Below, piece by piece: positions 1 to 5,916 of a stretch of 11,749 bases of DNA (its first letter is position 1; every line of letters starts with the position of its first letter). The stretch spans positions 1 through 11,749 of the forward strand of contig CAZNDI010000025.1 of NCBI GenBank assembly GCA_964571805.1, given 5' to 3'. The notes under the pieces are model-generated. The model saw nothing but the letters and a program-made list of their open reading frames with translations, was not told the origin of the DNA and made no database searches. This DNA is from JAUHWS01 sp964571805 (lineage in GTDB: Bacteria > Patescibacteriota > Gracilibacteria > UM-FILTER-43-11). A program made the translations under genes and the position numbers.

Positions 1-1
1 C

Positions 2-613
2 ACGCATGTTTCTACCAAGGAATCGATCGAACTCATCCGCCAAGCCAAGAAAAACTCTGACCTCATTACGTGTGATGTCACCCCTCATCATTTCAGCCTA
101 ACGGAGGAGCGGGTTTTAGAGGTCGGGAGTTTGGCCAAGGTCAATCCCCCCCTCCGAGCCGAGGAAGATCGATTGGCGGTCATTGAAGGGATAAAAGACG
201 GGACAGTAGATTTGATTGCGACCGATCATGCCCCACATCGAGAACAAGATAAAACTGAGGATTTAAAAACTTCGGCATTTGGTATTTCACAACTTGAGAC
301 CTCGCTAGCCTCAACCATTACAGAGCTTCATTTTAAGCAAGGAATCCCTTTGATTGATGTTATAAGGTTGATGATGTTGCATCCCGCTCAACTCACAGGT
401 CTTAGGCAAGGAAGATTGAAAGAAGGGCATCCAGCCGATTTAGTTTTAGTGGATTTGATGGAAGAAAAAAAAGTGGATCGAATGAAGTTTATCTCGAAGG
501 GAAGAAATACTCCGTTTGAGGGAATGATATTGAGGGGGTGGCCAAGAATGACGATGGTGAGGGGGGTATTCGGCGGCCTCCCTAACCCTCCGAAGGAGGG
601 GAAAATTGAGTAA
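2..613 (+). CDS. pyrC: Dihydroorotase, class I (3' part; start lies outside the window)
   Basis: The cytosolic zinc enzyme interconverts carbamoyl-aspartate and dihydroorotate, the third step of de novo pyrimidine synthesis. The reading frame is open from the first bases, so only the C-terminal 203 residues are seen. Visible family motifs are THVST at fragment residues 1-5, DVTPHH at 25-30 with metal-site histidines, KVNPPLR at 46-52, and ATDHAPH near 74-80 with the catalytic aspartate. The C-terminal amidohydrolase beta part (GRLKEGHPADLVLVDL) follows. These are class I (about 430 aa) rather than short E. coli-type signatures. The last residues (GLPNPPKEGKIE) do not look like a dihydroorotase end; they are encoded by the left terminal repeat of the neighbouring DUF559 element, which also supplies the stop codon. 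Identity is secure; catalytic completeness cannot be judged without the 5' half. Confidence 0.95.
   Translation, partial: THVSTKESIELIRQAKKNSDLITCDVTPHHFSLTEERVLEVGSLAKVNPPLRAEEDRLAVIEGIKDGTVDLIATDHAPHREQDKTEDLKTSAFGISQLETSLASTITELHFKQGIPLIDVIRLMMLHPAQLTGLRQGRLKEGHPADLVLVDLMEEKKVDRMKFISKGRNTPFEGMILRGWPRMTMVRGVFGGLPNPPKEGKIE
575..607 (+). repeat. Left terminal inverted repeat of the DUF559 element
   Basis: Begins GGCCTCC (575-581), contains the hairpin CCCTCC-GAA-GGAGGG (586-600), and ends AAAATT (602-607). It matches the reverse complement of 987-1024 with a few mismatches and a gap of a few bases. It is translated as the end of pyrC on the plus strand and as the end of the DUF559 protein on the minus strand. 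Confidence 0.7.
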
Positions 614-921
614 TACTTCTATAATTCAAATAATTTCTTATTTTTTCAAGAATATATTTTGAATTACCTATTATCTCTTCATTCTTGAACCTGATCACTT
701 TAAAGCCTAATTGATTTAAATATTCGGTTCTAATGGCATCGGATTCTTTTTGTTGATCATGTATTTTTCCATCTACCTCTATGACTAACCTTTTCTTCAG
801 ACAAACAAAATCCACTATGAAATCTCCTATAATATGTTGTCTTCGAATTTTATAACCTACAGACTTATTCCTTAAAAGTTCCCAGAGTAAGCTCTCCGCT
901 TCAGTGGGTTGCCTTTTTCAT
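582..921 (-). pseudogene. DUF559 (Vsr-like) endonuclease-domain protein, apparently frameshifted near its start
   Basis: The frame open from 917 down to 582 reads as an almost complete DUF559 domain. It has TEAESLLWELLRNKS, then GYKIRRQHIIGDFIVDF, then LVIEVDGKIHDQQ, then GFKVIRF. The Asp of IVDF and the Glu/Asp of VIEVDG are the expected nuclease-core acids of this PD-(D/E)xK-type fold. The frame has no ATG, GTG or TTG before a GTG at 815, which would give only 77 residues and cut the conserved N-terminal helix. An ATG at 919-921 lies one frame away: with four instead of five A bases at 914-918 it would read straight into the domain. So the gene is probably inactivated by a one-base insertion, or the base is a sequencing error. 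The C-terminus is encoded by the element's terminal repeat. The biological role of DUF559 proteins is not well established. Confidence 0.65.
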
Positions 922-986
922 AACATTACTTCTTAGCTTTATTAGGGAATAACTTTTTGGATTGGCAGTAGTATAACCGTATCCCA

Positions 987-1024
987 AATTTTGCTCTCCT
1001 CCTTCGGAGGAGCTGGAGGAGGCC
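987..1024 (-). repeat. Right terminal inverted repeat of the DUF559 element
   Basis: Contains AATTTT (987-992), a seven-pair hairpin CTCCTCC-TTC-GGAGGAG (996-1012), and GGAGGCC (1018-1024). Its reverse complement aligns with 575-607. It lies just upstream (with respect to the minus strand) of the DUF559 frame, so it could also influence transcription entering that gene. Confidence 0.7.
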
Positions 1025-1223
1025 CCTTCATACATCTGCATAAATTCAAATTAGGACTCATTAATATCACATTGAACTCATTGATTATCCCAACCACAAC
1101 TTTTTTGACTAATGGTTGTTATTAATAATGAACAAGTTTTTATTTGGAACCGAAGAATCTATGGACAAATCTTAAAAAAATCATTAAAATACACACTAAA
1201 TCGATCCTTAAAACCATCATTTC

Positions 1224-1310
1224 TTGAATCGCGACGTTCCTTTCTTTCTTAGTGCCCTCCAAATTTTGAGTGACATAAAGAAGAGAAGGAAGTGGATTCC
1301 CGCGATTCAA
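1224..1310. repeat. Long interrupted inverted repeat
   Basis: TTGAATCGCG (1224-1233) pairs perfectly with CGCGATTCAA (1301-1310). Inside it, the pyrimidine run 1237-1250 pairs with the purine run 1278-1291 with 12 of 14 matches. The internal loops are 3 and 9 nt and the terminal loop is 27 nt. No T-run follows on either side, so it is not a standard terminator. Function unknown; it borders the AT-to-GC transition. Confidence 0.7.
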
Positions 1311-1320
1311 AGAGGCAAAA

Positions 1321-1379
1321 ATTCACGTCGTGCTCTAATTTAGATTTTAAATAAATATAAAATGGAGTACGACGTGAAT
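1321..1379. repeat. 15-bp inverted repeat flanking an AT-only spacer, overlapping a possible start site
   Basis: ATTCACGTCGTGCTC (1321-1335) and GAGTACGACGTGAAT (1365-1379) are inverse copies with one mismatch, separated by 29 nearly pure A/T bases that include TATAAA (1356-1361). The right arm covers a GGAG ribosome-binding-site-like run (1364-1367) and the first bases of an ATG at 1378. In DNA it could be a paired operator around a promoter. In RNA started further upstream it would hide that start. Both readings are inference. Confidence 0.7.
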
Positions 1380-1395
1380 GCATGAGGCATCTCCG

Positions 1396-1411
1396 TCGCA
1401 ATACGTTGCGA
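1396..1411. repeat. Short perfect hairpin in the lipoprotein leader
   Basis: TCGCAA-TACG-TTGCGA: six pairs and a 4-nt loop, 20 bases before the chosen lipoprotein start. It is the third inverted repeat in a row. Possibly chance. Confidence 0.4.
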
Positions 1412-1431
1412 ACCCAGAAAGACCTACCACC

Positions 1432-2532
1432 ATGAAGTTGACCACCACGATCCTCGCCTTCGTTACCACCGGCTGCCTCTCCGCTACCGGCGGCGGGAGC
1501 CAGACAGAGACGGGGAACATGAGCTCCGACACCGGCACCACGCTCGTGGACGCCGATTCGAGCACCGACACCGGCCTGCACTACCCCGAAGTGCATACCA
1601 GCACCGACGCTCCCAGCCCCACGACTGGCAACTCCTCGAGTGGGGGGATTGAGCCCTTCTGCGGCAATGGCGTCACCGACGCCGGCGAGATCTGCGACGA
1701 TGGCGTCAACGACGGCAGCTACGACGGCTGCATGCCTGGGTGCAAGGCCCTCGGGCCGCGCTGCGACGACAACGTCTTAGACGTCAACAACGGCGAGGTC
1801 TGCGACGATGGCGTCAACGACGGCAGCTACGACGGCTGCATGCCTGGGTGCAAGGCCCTCGCCCCCTACTGCGGCGACAACCTCGTGAACATGGGCGAGT
1901 CATGCGACAGTGACAACCTCGTGAACAGCTGCTTGCCCACATGCGCCAAGGCCCAGACCTGCAGGCAGATCAAGGACGCATACGGGACTCTGATCGAAGA
2001 CACCTACACACTCACAGGGCCCGACAACTCGGACTTCAAGGCTTACTGCGATCCCGAGGGCAACACCTACCTGAAGATTGGCCAAGAGACTCTGATTCCA
2101 GCAATGGAAGCAGAGATCGCGTGCGCGAAGTATGGGCTGGGGTTGTACTACCCCTTCTCGAAGACGCATTTGGATACTGCCCTTAAAGTCGCACTCGGGG
2201 AAGTGCTCGAGCCGATCGGTCCCGGACCCAAGTCCAGCACCAACTACCTCTACATGATGGGTATCTACCCCAAAGTCGCAGGACAGAGCTGCGAGGGGAA
2301 GGCGCTCAACCATGTGGACTGCCCCGAGTGGACCACTGCCGGTGGCACCTACTTCGTCACTAATGAGCCGATGGGAGCCTCTGAACCCGGCAGCAAGACG
2401 TGCACGACCTGCTCCATGGCTTTCTACTGGAAGGAGGGCAAGTTGGACGGATATGAGTCATTCAGCGGGGAAAACAATGCTGGTGCTAGGAGCAACCTCA
2501 TTATGTGTCATGACCCAAGCACCTCCAACTGA
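1432..2532 (+). CDS. DUF4215-repeat (Myxococcus-type cysteine-rich) lipoprotein
   Basis: 366 residues from this start. The N-terminus MKLTTTILAFVTTGC looks like a lipoprotein signal with the lipidated cysteine at 15; the lipobox VTTGC is not fully canonical. A Ser/Thr/Gly/Asp-rich linker (20-72) follows, as is typical of surface tethers. Next come three DUF4215-like units at about 77-104, 111-140 and 147-171 (CGNGVTDAGEICDDG pattern with paired cysteines). Residues 177-217 (CRQIKD..., YTLTGPDNSDFKAYCDPEGNTYLKI) resemble the opening of GON or fibrinogen-like domains. A cysteine-containing C-terminal domain follows. It is probably exported and displayed on the surface; the ligand is unknown. 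GC content and codon choice (GAC, GGC, AAC, ATC) differ sharply from the flanking genes and match Myxococcota-like donors, suggesting transfer. An ATG at 1378 has a better ribosome-binding site (GGAG) but would put 18 extra residues before the signal sequence, so 1432 is preferred. Confidence 0.8.
   Translation: MKLTTTILAFVTTGCLSATGGGSQTETGNMSSDTGTTLVDADSSTDTGLHYPEVHTSTDAPSPTTGNSSSGGIEPFCGNGVTDAGEICDDGVNDGSYDGCMPGCKALGPRCDDNVLDVNNGEVCDDGVNDGSYDGCMPGCKALAPYCGDNLVNMGESCDSDNLVNSCLPTCAKAQTCRQIKDAYGTLIEDTYTLTGPDNSDFKAYCDPEGNTYLKIGQETLIPAMEAEIACAKYGLGLYYPFSKTHLDTALKVALGEVLEPIGPGPKSSTNYLYMMGIYPKVAGQSCEGKALNHVDCPEWTTAGGTYFVTNEPMGASEPGSKTCTTCSMAFYWKEGKLDGYESFSGENNAGARSNLIMCHDPSTSN
1691..1861 (+). repeat. 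63-bp perfect direct repeat inside the lipoprotein gene
   Basis: Bases 1691-1753 recur without a mismatch at 1799-1861, a period of 108 bp (36 codons). Each copy encodes CDDGVNDGSYDGCMPGCKAL of a DUF4215 unit. Perfect identity at wobble positions points to recent duplication or gene conversion of the unit. Confidence 0.95.
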
Positions 2533-2553
2533 GCGGGCATCCACGCACGCCGA

Positions 2554-2599
2554 CGTCCGGCGATCGCTCCTCAGCGATCGCCGGACGAGCGACTTTTTT
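2554..2599 (+). terminator. Rho-independent terminator of the lipoprotein gene
   Basis: A perfect 15-bp stem (2554-2568 with 2573-2587) with a CCTC loop, then six bases, then six T (2594-2599). It lies 21 bases after the lipoprotein stop. The stem is very GC-rich like the gene, so the terminator seems to have come with it. Confidence 0.85.
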
Positions 2600-2625
2600 G
2601 CCTTACAAATTTTTCCCCAAAACCC

Positions 2626-2654
2626 TTGATAAAACCCAAAAAAAAGAGTATACT
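2626..2654 (+). promoter_or_regulatory. Sigma-70-type promoter for the zinc-ribbon-like gene
   Basis: TTGATA (2626-2631), a 17-bp spacer and TATACT (2649-2654): five of six matches to each consensus hexamer at ideal spacing. The predicted start near 2661 leaves a leader of about 20 nt before the ATG at 2680, with no Shine-Dalgarno sequence. Confidence 0.75.
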
Positions 2655-2679
2655 GATCAGATTTCATAAAAAACCAAAA

Positions 2680-3027
2680 ATGAAAAATTTAAACCATCAC
2701 GACATCCACGAAATCTACTCACAAATCTCCCAATCCCTCAGCTGCGTCGAATGCAAATCCGCCATCTTACCCCACAACATCCAAATCACCGACGTCGTCG
2801 ACAACGAATGCATGTTCGACGTCAACTGCAACCGTTGCAACAGCGAAATGACCCTATCGGCCCACGTTGAAAAAAACCTCAACCAAGCCGCCAAAACCTA
2901 CAACAAATCGTCCCAAATCGTCCACGACAACATCGTCGAAGAAGCCGTCTCCGACCTCGACGTCCACCTCATCAAAGAAGAACTCCGCAACTTTTCAGGT
3001 AGCTTCATCCAAGCCTTTGCAAGATAA
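2680..3027 (+). CDS. Small CxxC/CxxC zinc-ribbon-like protein of unknown function
   Basis: I do not recognise the family. The 115-residue protein has cysteine pairs C22-x2-C25 and C50-x2-C53, plus C44, consistent with a zinc ribbon formed by two knuckles. The second half is an acidic, probably helical tail (EEAVSDLDVHLIKEELRN) ending SGSFIQAFAR. There is no signal peptide or membrane segment, so it is probably cytosolic. The ATG at 2680 is chosen because the promoter just upstream would start transcripts near 2661; a TTG at 2626 is itself the -35 box. About 75 of 115 codons end in C and only four or five in G, much more skewed than other genes here. It runs convergently towards dnaA with about 70 bp between the two stops and no obvious terminator. 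A regulatory or nucleic-acid-binding role is possible but unproven. Confidence 0.8.
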   Translation: MKNLNHHDIHEIYSQISQSLSCVECKSAILPHNIQITDVVDNECMFDVNCNRCNSEMTLSAHVEKNLNQAAKTYNKSSQIVHDNIVEEAVSDLDVHLIKEELRNFSGSFIQAFAR

Positions 3028-3097
3028 ACCCGAGTGAAGCGCTCACGAAGCTTAAAGGGAACTGGAATCCGTCAAGATTCTTGAGGAAACCCTTGGC

Positions 3098-4513
3098 TTA
3101 ATGGATCCCCACTTCCTTCGCAATCGCATTGATATCCCGAAGCAATTGGCGGTCGGTTTTTAATCGATCCTTAATACGGCCCACAGCATGCATCACGGTG
3201 GTGTGATTTCGATTGCCAAAGGCCTGGCCAATCTTAGAAAGAGACATGCGAAGCTTGGTGTTGGCCAAATACATGATCACTTGGCGCGGAACCAGCGACT
3301 CTCTGGCCCGAGAACTCCCCACGACATCCGTTTTGTTGATCGAAAAATAAGCCGTCACCGATTCAATCAGATAATCCAACGTGATGGCCTCTTTGGGAAC
3401 AGTCTCGTTAGGCAAAAATCCAATCATCTTCACCTCCTTTTGCTGAGTCAACTTTAGAATTTTAGCCACCGAATTGACCGTGGGAGAGGTATGATCCAAT
3501 AAATAATCAGCAATCATCCGGTTCAAAACGCCCACCAAAGCCCTAATGGAATGAGTGATGTTGAAGGCAATGAATTCCAACACATTCTGATTGATGAAAA
3601 CCTGATCTTGCTTGCATTTTTCCATCAAAATCCCCAAACGCGCTTCATAGTCAGGCATTTTAACATCAATCGTCATCCCTGATTCAAAACGGGACGTCAA
3701 ACGCTCGGTCAAGAGTTTCAATTCTTGGGGAGGCCTGTCGGAACTGATGATGATCTGCTTCCCTGCCTCAAAAAGGGCATTGAAGGTGTGAAAGAATTCC
3801 TCCTCGGTTCGATCTTTGTTGGCAATGAATTGAATGTCATCAATGATCAAAACATCCACTCGGCGATACTTTTTTCGAATGTGTTCCATATTTTTTGACC
3901 GCATGGCAGCAATCGCCTCATTGGCAAACTCCTCGGTGGTGGTATAAACCACAAAGGCATCTGGGTCATTCTTTAGAATCTCATTCCCTGTCGCCTGTAA
4001 CAAATGAGTTTTGCCCAAACCCACGCCCCCATAAATGAAAAGTGGATTGTAATTTTGACCCGGATAACGGGCTACATTCTGGCAAGCGGCGTGAGCCAAG
4101 CGATTTTCTGGAGAAGTGACAAAGGCATCGAGTGAATACTGAGGGTTGAGAATTTTAGAAATAACGCCTTCTCTTGATTTCGTCAAACTGGCTTTAGGCA
4201 ACTTGCGACCTGCCCCCGTCGGGAAGTGCTTCAAAATATCCACGGCCTCAAGGTGACCTTCGTTGAGCGAAACGTCGACCACATAATGAAGCTCCTTGAG
4301 TGTGGGATCTAGAATTTTAGCGACAGCAAGCGTTTTTGAGGCGAGGTGAGCCTGATGCCAATTCAAAAAATAAGGAAGGGGCAAACCAATCTTTAGGGCC
4401 CCCGCCTCATGCTCAAAGAGGGCGGTATTCTTAAACCAAGTGAGCAATTGAGACCGAGGAAGATCTTTGGAAAGCTGATCGATGATTTCAATCCAGAAGT
4501 CTTTCAGGCTCAT
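3098..4513 (-). CDS. dnaA: Chromosomal replication initiator protein DnaA
   Basis: DnaA binds DnaA boxes at oriC, oligomerises with ATP and opens the origin. At 471 residues it has the usual length. Domain I covers about 1-80 and a very short linker follows. The AAA+ domain III (about 115-345) has Walker A GGVGLGKT at 162-169, Walker B VLIIDDIQF at 221-229, sensor-1 region IIISSDRPP, the box VII arginine region RLTSRFESG near 271-279, and sensor-2 arginine in SIRAL near 324. Domain IV (about 375-471) ends with the DnaA signature FGNRNHTTVMHAVGRI at 432-447. Two positions differ from the familiar forms: RDHTTV is RNHTTV here, with Asn436 at the E. coli Asp433 base-contact position, and ELEGALNR is ALVGVLNR. 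dnaN is not adjacent; the gene follows rseP on the same strand after a terminator. The ATG sits just downstream of a candidate promoter and has no Shine-Dalgarno sequence. Confidence 0.98.
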   Translation of the reverse strand: MSLKDFWIEIIDQLSKDLPRSQLLTWFKNTALFEHEAGALKIGLPLPYFLNWHQAHLASKTLAVAKILDPTLKELHYVVDVSLNEGHLEAVDILKHFPTGAGRKLPKASLTKSREGVISKILNPQYSLDAFVTSPENRLAHAACQNVARYPGQNYNPLFIYGGVGLGKTHLLQATGNEILKNDPDAFVVYTTTEEFANEAIAAMRSKNMEHIRKKYRRVDVLIIDDIQFIANKDRTEEEFFHTFNALFEAGKQIIISSDRPPQELKLLTERLTSRFESGMTIDVKMPDYEARLGILMEKCKQDQVFINQNVLEFIAFNITHSIRALVGVLNRMIADYLLDHTSPTVNSVAKILKLTQQKEVKMIGFLPNETVPKEAITLDYLIESVTAYFSINKTDVVGSSRARESLVPRQVIMYLANTKLRMSLSKIGQAFGNRNHTTVMHAVGRIKDRLKTDRQLLRDINAIAKEVGIH

Positions 4514-4525
4514 AAAAATGGCAAA

Positions 4526-4554
4526 ATTAAAAATAAAGAAAACTTTTTTGTCAC
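4526..4554 (-). promoter_or_regulatory. Candidate dnaA promoter with a near-leaderless transcript
   Basis: On the minus strand GTGACA (4554-4549), a 17-bp spacer and TTTAAT (4531-4526), each five of six to consensus. The predicted start near 4519 is only about six bases before the dnaA ATG at 4513, which agrees with the missing Shine-Dalgarno sequence. AT-rich DNA makes chance matches likely. Confidence 0.4.
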
Positions 4555-4698
4555 CATTTTTATTTTATTTTTTCTTCGAGGCCCTCATACTAACCCGATC
4601 AAATTTTTTTTAAAAGCAATCTAGGTTGACGATTTTAGGGTTTATGACCGGGTGGAAAAAAGTGTAAAATTTATTGAGCTTATGAGCTTTAAAAAGCC

Positions 4699-4738
4699 AA
4701 AAAGCCCATAGATGCGAATGCAATTTATAGGCTTTTTT
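4699..4738 (-). terminator. Terminator downstream of rseP, potentially bidirectional
   Basis: AAAAAGCCCATA (4699-4710) pairs with TATAGGCTTTTT (4726-4737) over 12 positions with one non-Watson-Crick pair. The loop is 15 nt. Read on the minus strand the hairpin ends in a T-run, placed about 40 bases after the rseP stop. It separates rseP from dnaA. The A and T tracts would also allow termination on the plus strand. Confidence 0.75.
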
Positions 4739-4774
4739 GAATCAGCGATGTGCTTAAATAGGGCGAATGCAAAG

Positions 4775-5884
4775 CTAAGCAATGAGCTTCCAAATATCAT
4801 TCCATGTGATCACCAAAATCAAAGCCATCAATAAAATAAAGCCCACGCCGTGAATCAAGCCCTCCCATTTGGCACTCGGTCGTTTTCGTAAAACGATTTC
4901 AATGAGAATGAATAAAAATCGTCCCCCATCCAGGGCTGGAAAAGGCATGATATTGATGACCCCCAGGGAAATCGAAAGCAAGGCAGCGAACTGGAGCAAA
5001 GGCACAGCCCCTTCAGCCGTAAACTGTTCTGTCATTTTAAAGATGCCTACTGGCCCTGCTACTCCTTCGGGAACCGTGAATTTGGCCACCAAGCTGACCA
5101 CCACATTCCCCAGCATTTTTACGGTCAAATAAGAAAGTCGCCCCACTTCGGTCACCGAAACCCAGGCGGCCTCATAAACAGGGTAGCGAACGGTTTTTTG
5201 ACTAATTTCTGGAGCATCCGCGATTTTAAAGCCCAACTTCCCCTCCGCCGTAGCCACGACGTTTATAGTTTTTTCCTCTTCCCCTCGAATGAAGTCCAAG
5301 GAAACCGTTTCATTGGGTTTTATGACGCTAGAAATTTCAGTCGCTTTGGGAACATCTTGACCATTGATCTTGACGATCACATCTTTTGGCATCAAACCAG
5401 CCTCAATTAAAGGTGAGCCTTCTTCGATTTCCGAAACATAAAGCTGAGCATGGACTTCGGCCATGCCTGAGGCAACGGCGGCATTCAAATCTGCCTTAGA
5501 AGTCAAAATGGGCTTCATGCCAATCGAAAAACCAATGGTGAGCAACAACCAGGTCAGAACAAAATTCATAAAAACCCCTGCCACGATCACAGCCGTGCGT
5601 TGGAGTTTGGTTTTGGAGGCAAAACTTTCTTTATCCTTCAAGACCTCGGGATCACTAGAGTCCTCACCATGAAGCCGTACATACCCCCCAAAAGGAATCC
5701 AGTTGAGAGAATAGACGGTCCCTTTTTTATCGGTAAAAATGGCCTTGGCTCGGGGGGGCAGACCAATTCCAAACTCCTCCACTTTAATTCCTGCCCGTCG
5801 CGCCATATAAAAATGACCCCATTCATGGACCAAAACGAGGGTCGAAAAAATAACAATAAAAACGAGAATGGTGACAAAAATCAT
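4775..5884 (-). CDS. rseP: RseP/SpoIVFB-like site-2 protease (M50 zinc metalloprotease)
   Basis: An intramembrane zinc protease that cleaves transmembrane segments, typically anti-sigma factors or leftover signal peptides. At 369 residues it is a single-PDZ form, shorter than the two-PDZ E. coli RseP of about 450. Helix 1 carries the HEWGH metal site at 20-24. A PDZ-like domain lies near 140-220 (VSEIEEGSPLIEAGLMPKDVIVKINGQDV). The third ligand motif NIMPFPALDGGRF is at 311-323, with LDGG at 318-321. Hydrophobic helices frame these motifs (about 1-19, 100-125, 290-312, 345-362). The gene follows frr by 32 bp on the same strand, as in the common pyrH-frr-...-rseP order, but uppS, cdsA and dxr are absent here. 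A terminator follows it. No substrate gene is visible. Confidence 0.95.
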   Translation of the reverse strand: MIFVTILVFIVIFSTLVLVHEWGHFYMARRAGIKVEEFGIGLPPRAKAIFTDKKGTVYSLNWIPFGGYVRLHGEDSSDPEVLKDKESFASKTKLQRTAVIVAGVFMNFVLTWLLLTIGFSIGMKPILTSKADLNAAVASGMAEVHAQLYVSEIEEGSPLIEAGLMPKDVIVKINGQDVPKATEISSVIKPNETVSLDFIRGEEEKTINVVATAEGKLGFKIADAPEISQKTVRYPVYEAAWVSVTEVGRLSYLTVKMLGNVVVSLVAKFTVPEGVAGPVGIFKMTEQFTAEGAVPLLQFAALLSISLGVINIMPFPALDGGRFLFILIEIVLRKRPSAKWEGLIHGVGFILLMALILVITWNDIWKLIA

Positions 5885-5916
5885 AAGATTTACTTAATTA
5901 AATGGAGGGGGCGAGG

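Larger units (their letters stand above)
575..1024. mobile_element. Putative small mobile element: DUF559 endonuclease gene between terminal inverted repeats
   Basis: About 450 bp bounded by two inversely oriented, similar ends. Both ends share, reading inward from outside, GGCCTCC, then a GC-rich hairpin with core CCTCCGAAGGAGG, then AAAATT. The only coding content is a DUF559 (Vsr/PD-D/ExK-fold) nuclease frame on the minus strand, whose C-terminus FSPPSEG is itself written by the left repeat. The element joins the end of pyrC and replaces its natural tail. No clear target-site duplication could be recognised. There is no transposase, so movement would depend on the nuclease itself or on a helper. 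That this is a unit of mobility is inference from symmetry and content. Confidence 0.5.
1025..1431. other. AT-rich non-coding stretch with three successive inverted repeats
   Basis: No frame here looks like a protein. From 1025 to about 1220 the sequence is plain AT-rich DNA. From 1224 to 1411 three inverted repeats follow one another (listed separately). The base composition changes abruptly near 1365-1385 into the GC-rich lipoprotein gene. The stretch probably holds the left junction of that island and the lipoprotein promoter; TATAAA at 1356-1361 is a possible -10 element, without a convincing -35. Confidence 0.6.
4514..4774. other. dnaA upstream region, weak oriC candidate
   Basis: This 261-bp gap is strongly AT-rich next to dnaA, with long A/T runs at 4514-4620. 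It holds three degenerate DnaA-box-like sites on the plus strand (consensus read as TGTGNATAA). GGTGGAAAA (4651-4659) and AGTGTAAAA (4661-4669) differ at positions 1 and 7 in both cases and start 10 bp apart. TGTGCTTAA (4749-4757) has one mismatch. The last site is separated from the others by the rseP terminator. Origins often lie beside dnaA, but the sites are weak, so this is inference; the sites could instead serve dnaA autoregulation or be chance. Confidence 0.3.

Noticed and set aside
575..607. Terminator of pyrC
   Set aside because: The hairpin CCCTCC-GAA-GGAGGG is followed by GAAAATT rather than a T-run, and the same hairpin recurs inversely at 996-1012, which fits a terminal repeat better.
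1224..1310. Rho-independent terminator for an upstream gene
   Set aside because: The loop is 27 nt and no T-run follows either arm; there is no gene just upstream on either strand.
1249..1596. Minus-strand open frames over the left part of the lipoprotein gene
   Set aside because: They run antisense to a clearly coding GC-rich gene, and their low-complexity translations match nothing recognisable; GC-rich DNA leaves spurious frames open.
1691..1861. CRISPR-like repeats
   Set aside because: Only two copies, in frame inside a coding sequence, encoding a protein repeat; no spacers or cas genes.
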